NCBI GenBank assembly: GCA_018711755.1
Contig: DVHY01000133.1
Span: 1-5,160, forward strand
Length of the DNA stretch: 5,160 bases
Reading direction: 5' to 3'
From: Candidatus Limivicinus faecipullorum
GTDB lineage: Bacteria > Bacillota > Clostridia > Oscillospirales > Oscillospiraceae
Part shown: one piece after another, positions 5,154-5,160 of the stretch
Numbering within the stretch: the stretch's first letter is position 1
Layout of the letters: each line of letters begins with the position of its first letter
The notes under the pieces: generated by a model
The model's input: only the letters and a program-made list of their open reading frames with translations
Told to the model about the DNA's origin: nothing
Databases searched by the model: none
Made by a program: the position numbers and the translations under genes

Positions 5154-5160
5154 CTCATTG

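Noticed and set aside
1..5160. CRISPR array, tRNA or rRNA genes, insertion sequence, attachment site
   Set aside because: No regularly spaced direct repeats, cloverleaf-type sequence, transposase frame or flanking duplication is visible; the coding sequence is fully accounted for by the five PTS-related genes.

Overview
This window carries an almost complete phosphotransferase system (PTS) in one co-directional, plus-strand gene cluster. It comes from a moderately GC-rich Gram-positive anaerobe, most likely a clostridial gut bacterium of the Oscillospiraceae/Ruminococcaceae type. That placement is inferred from strong Shine-Dalgarno sequences, a GC-rich composition that still uses many ATA isoleucine codons, an IIBC component that looks more like Bacillus NagP than E. 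coli NagE, and the structured intergenic DNA at the right end. No lineage-specific marker is present.

Layout: the window opens inside an RNA switch. Positions 1-19 look like the 3' half of a ribonucleic antiterminator (RAT) site, and its last bases are shared with an intrinsic terminator at 14-64. Next comes a BglG/LicT-family antiterminator (103-933), then EIIA of the glucose family (crr, 993-1484), enzyme I (ptsI, 1500-3113), HPr (ptsH, 3117-3377), a 108-bp intergenic segment with a GC-rich hairpin and a TATAAT box, and an N-acetylglucosamine-type EIICB permease (nagE, 3486-4928). The last 230 bases hold no gene. They contain one strong terminator (4998-5031) and a run of further perfect or near-perfect inverted repeats that fold into a possible three-way junction.

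How the parts fit: the expected phosphate path is PEP to EI (H185), HPr (H15), EIIA (H85), EIIB (C426) and then the sugar entering through EIIC. The antiterminator should bind the RAT at the head of its own operon when sugar is being transported, and be silenced by phosphorylation when it is not. All components of this loop, including the general proteins EI and HPr, are encoded together.

Most interesting points: (1) the antiterminator keeps both PRD1 histidines (H99, H158) but both expected PRD2 histidines are replaced (Q206, S268); (2) HPr has arginine where Firmicute HPr carries the regulatory Ser46. Together these suggest a PTS whose switch has lost both known HPr-mediated catabolite-control inputs and answers only to its own permease. 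(3) The gene order crr-ptsI-ptsH is the reverse of the usual ptsH-ptsI. (4) The structured DNA at the right end may be a dispersed repeat or structured RNA. No wholly new system is evident; the novelty lies in the regulatory wiring.
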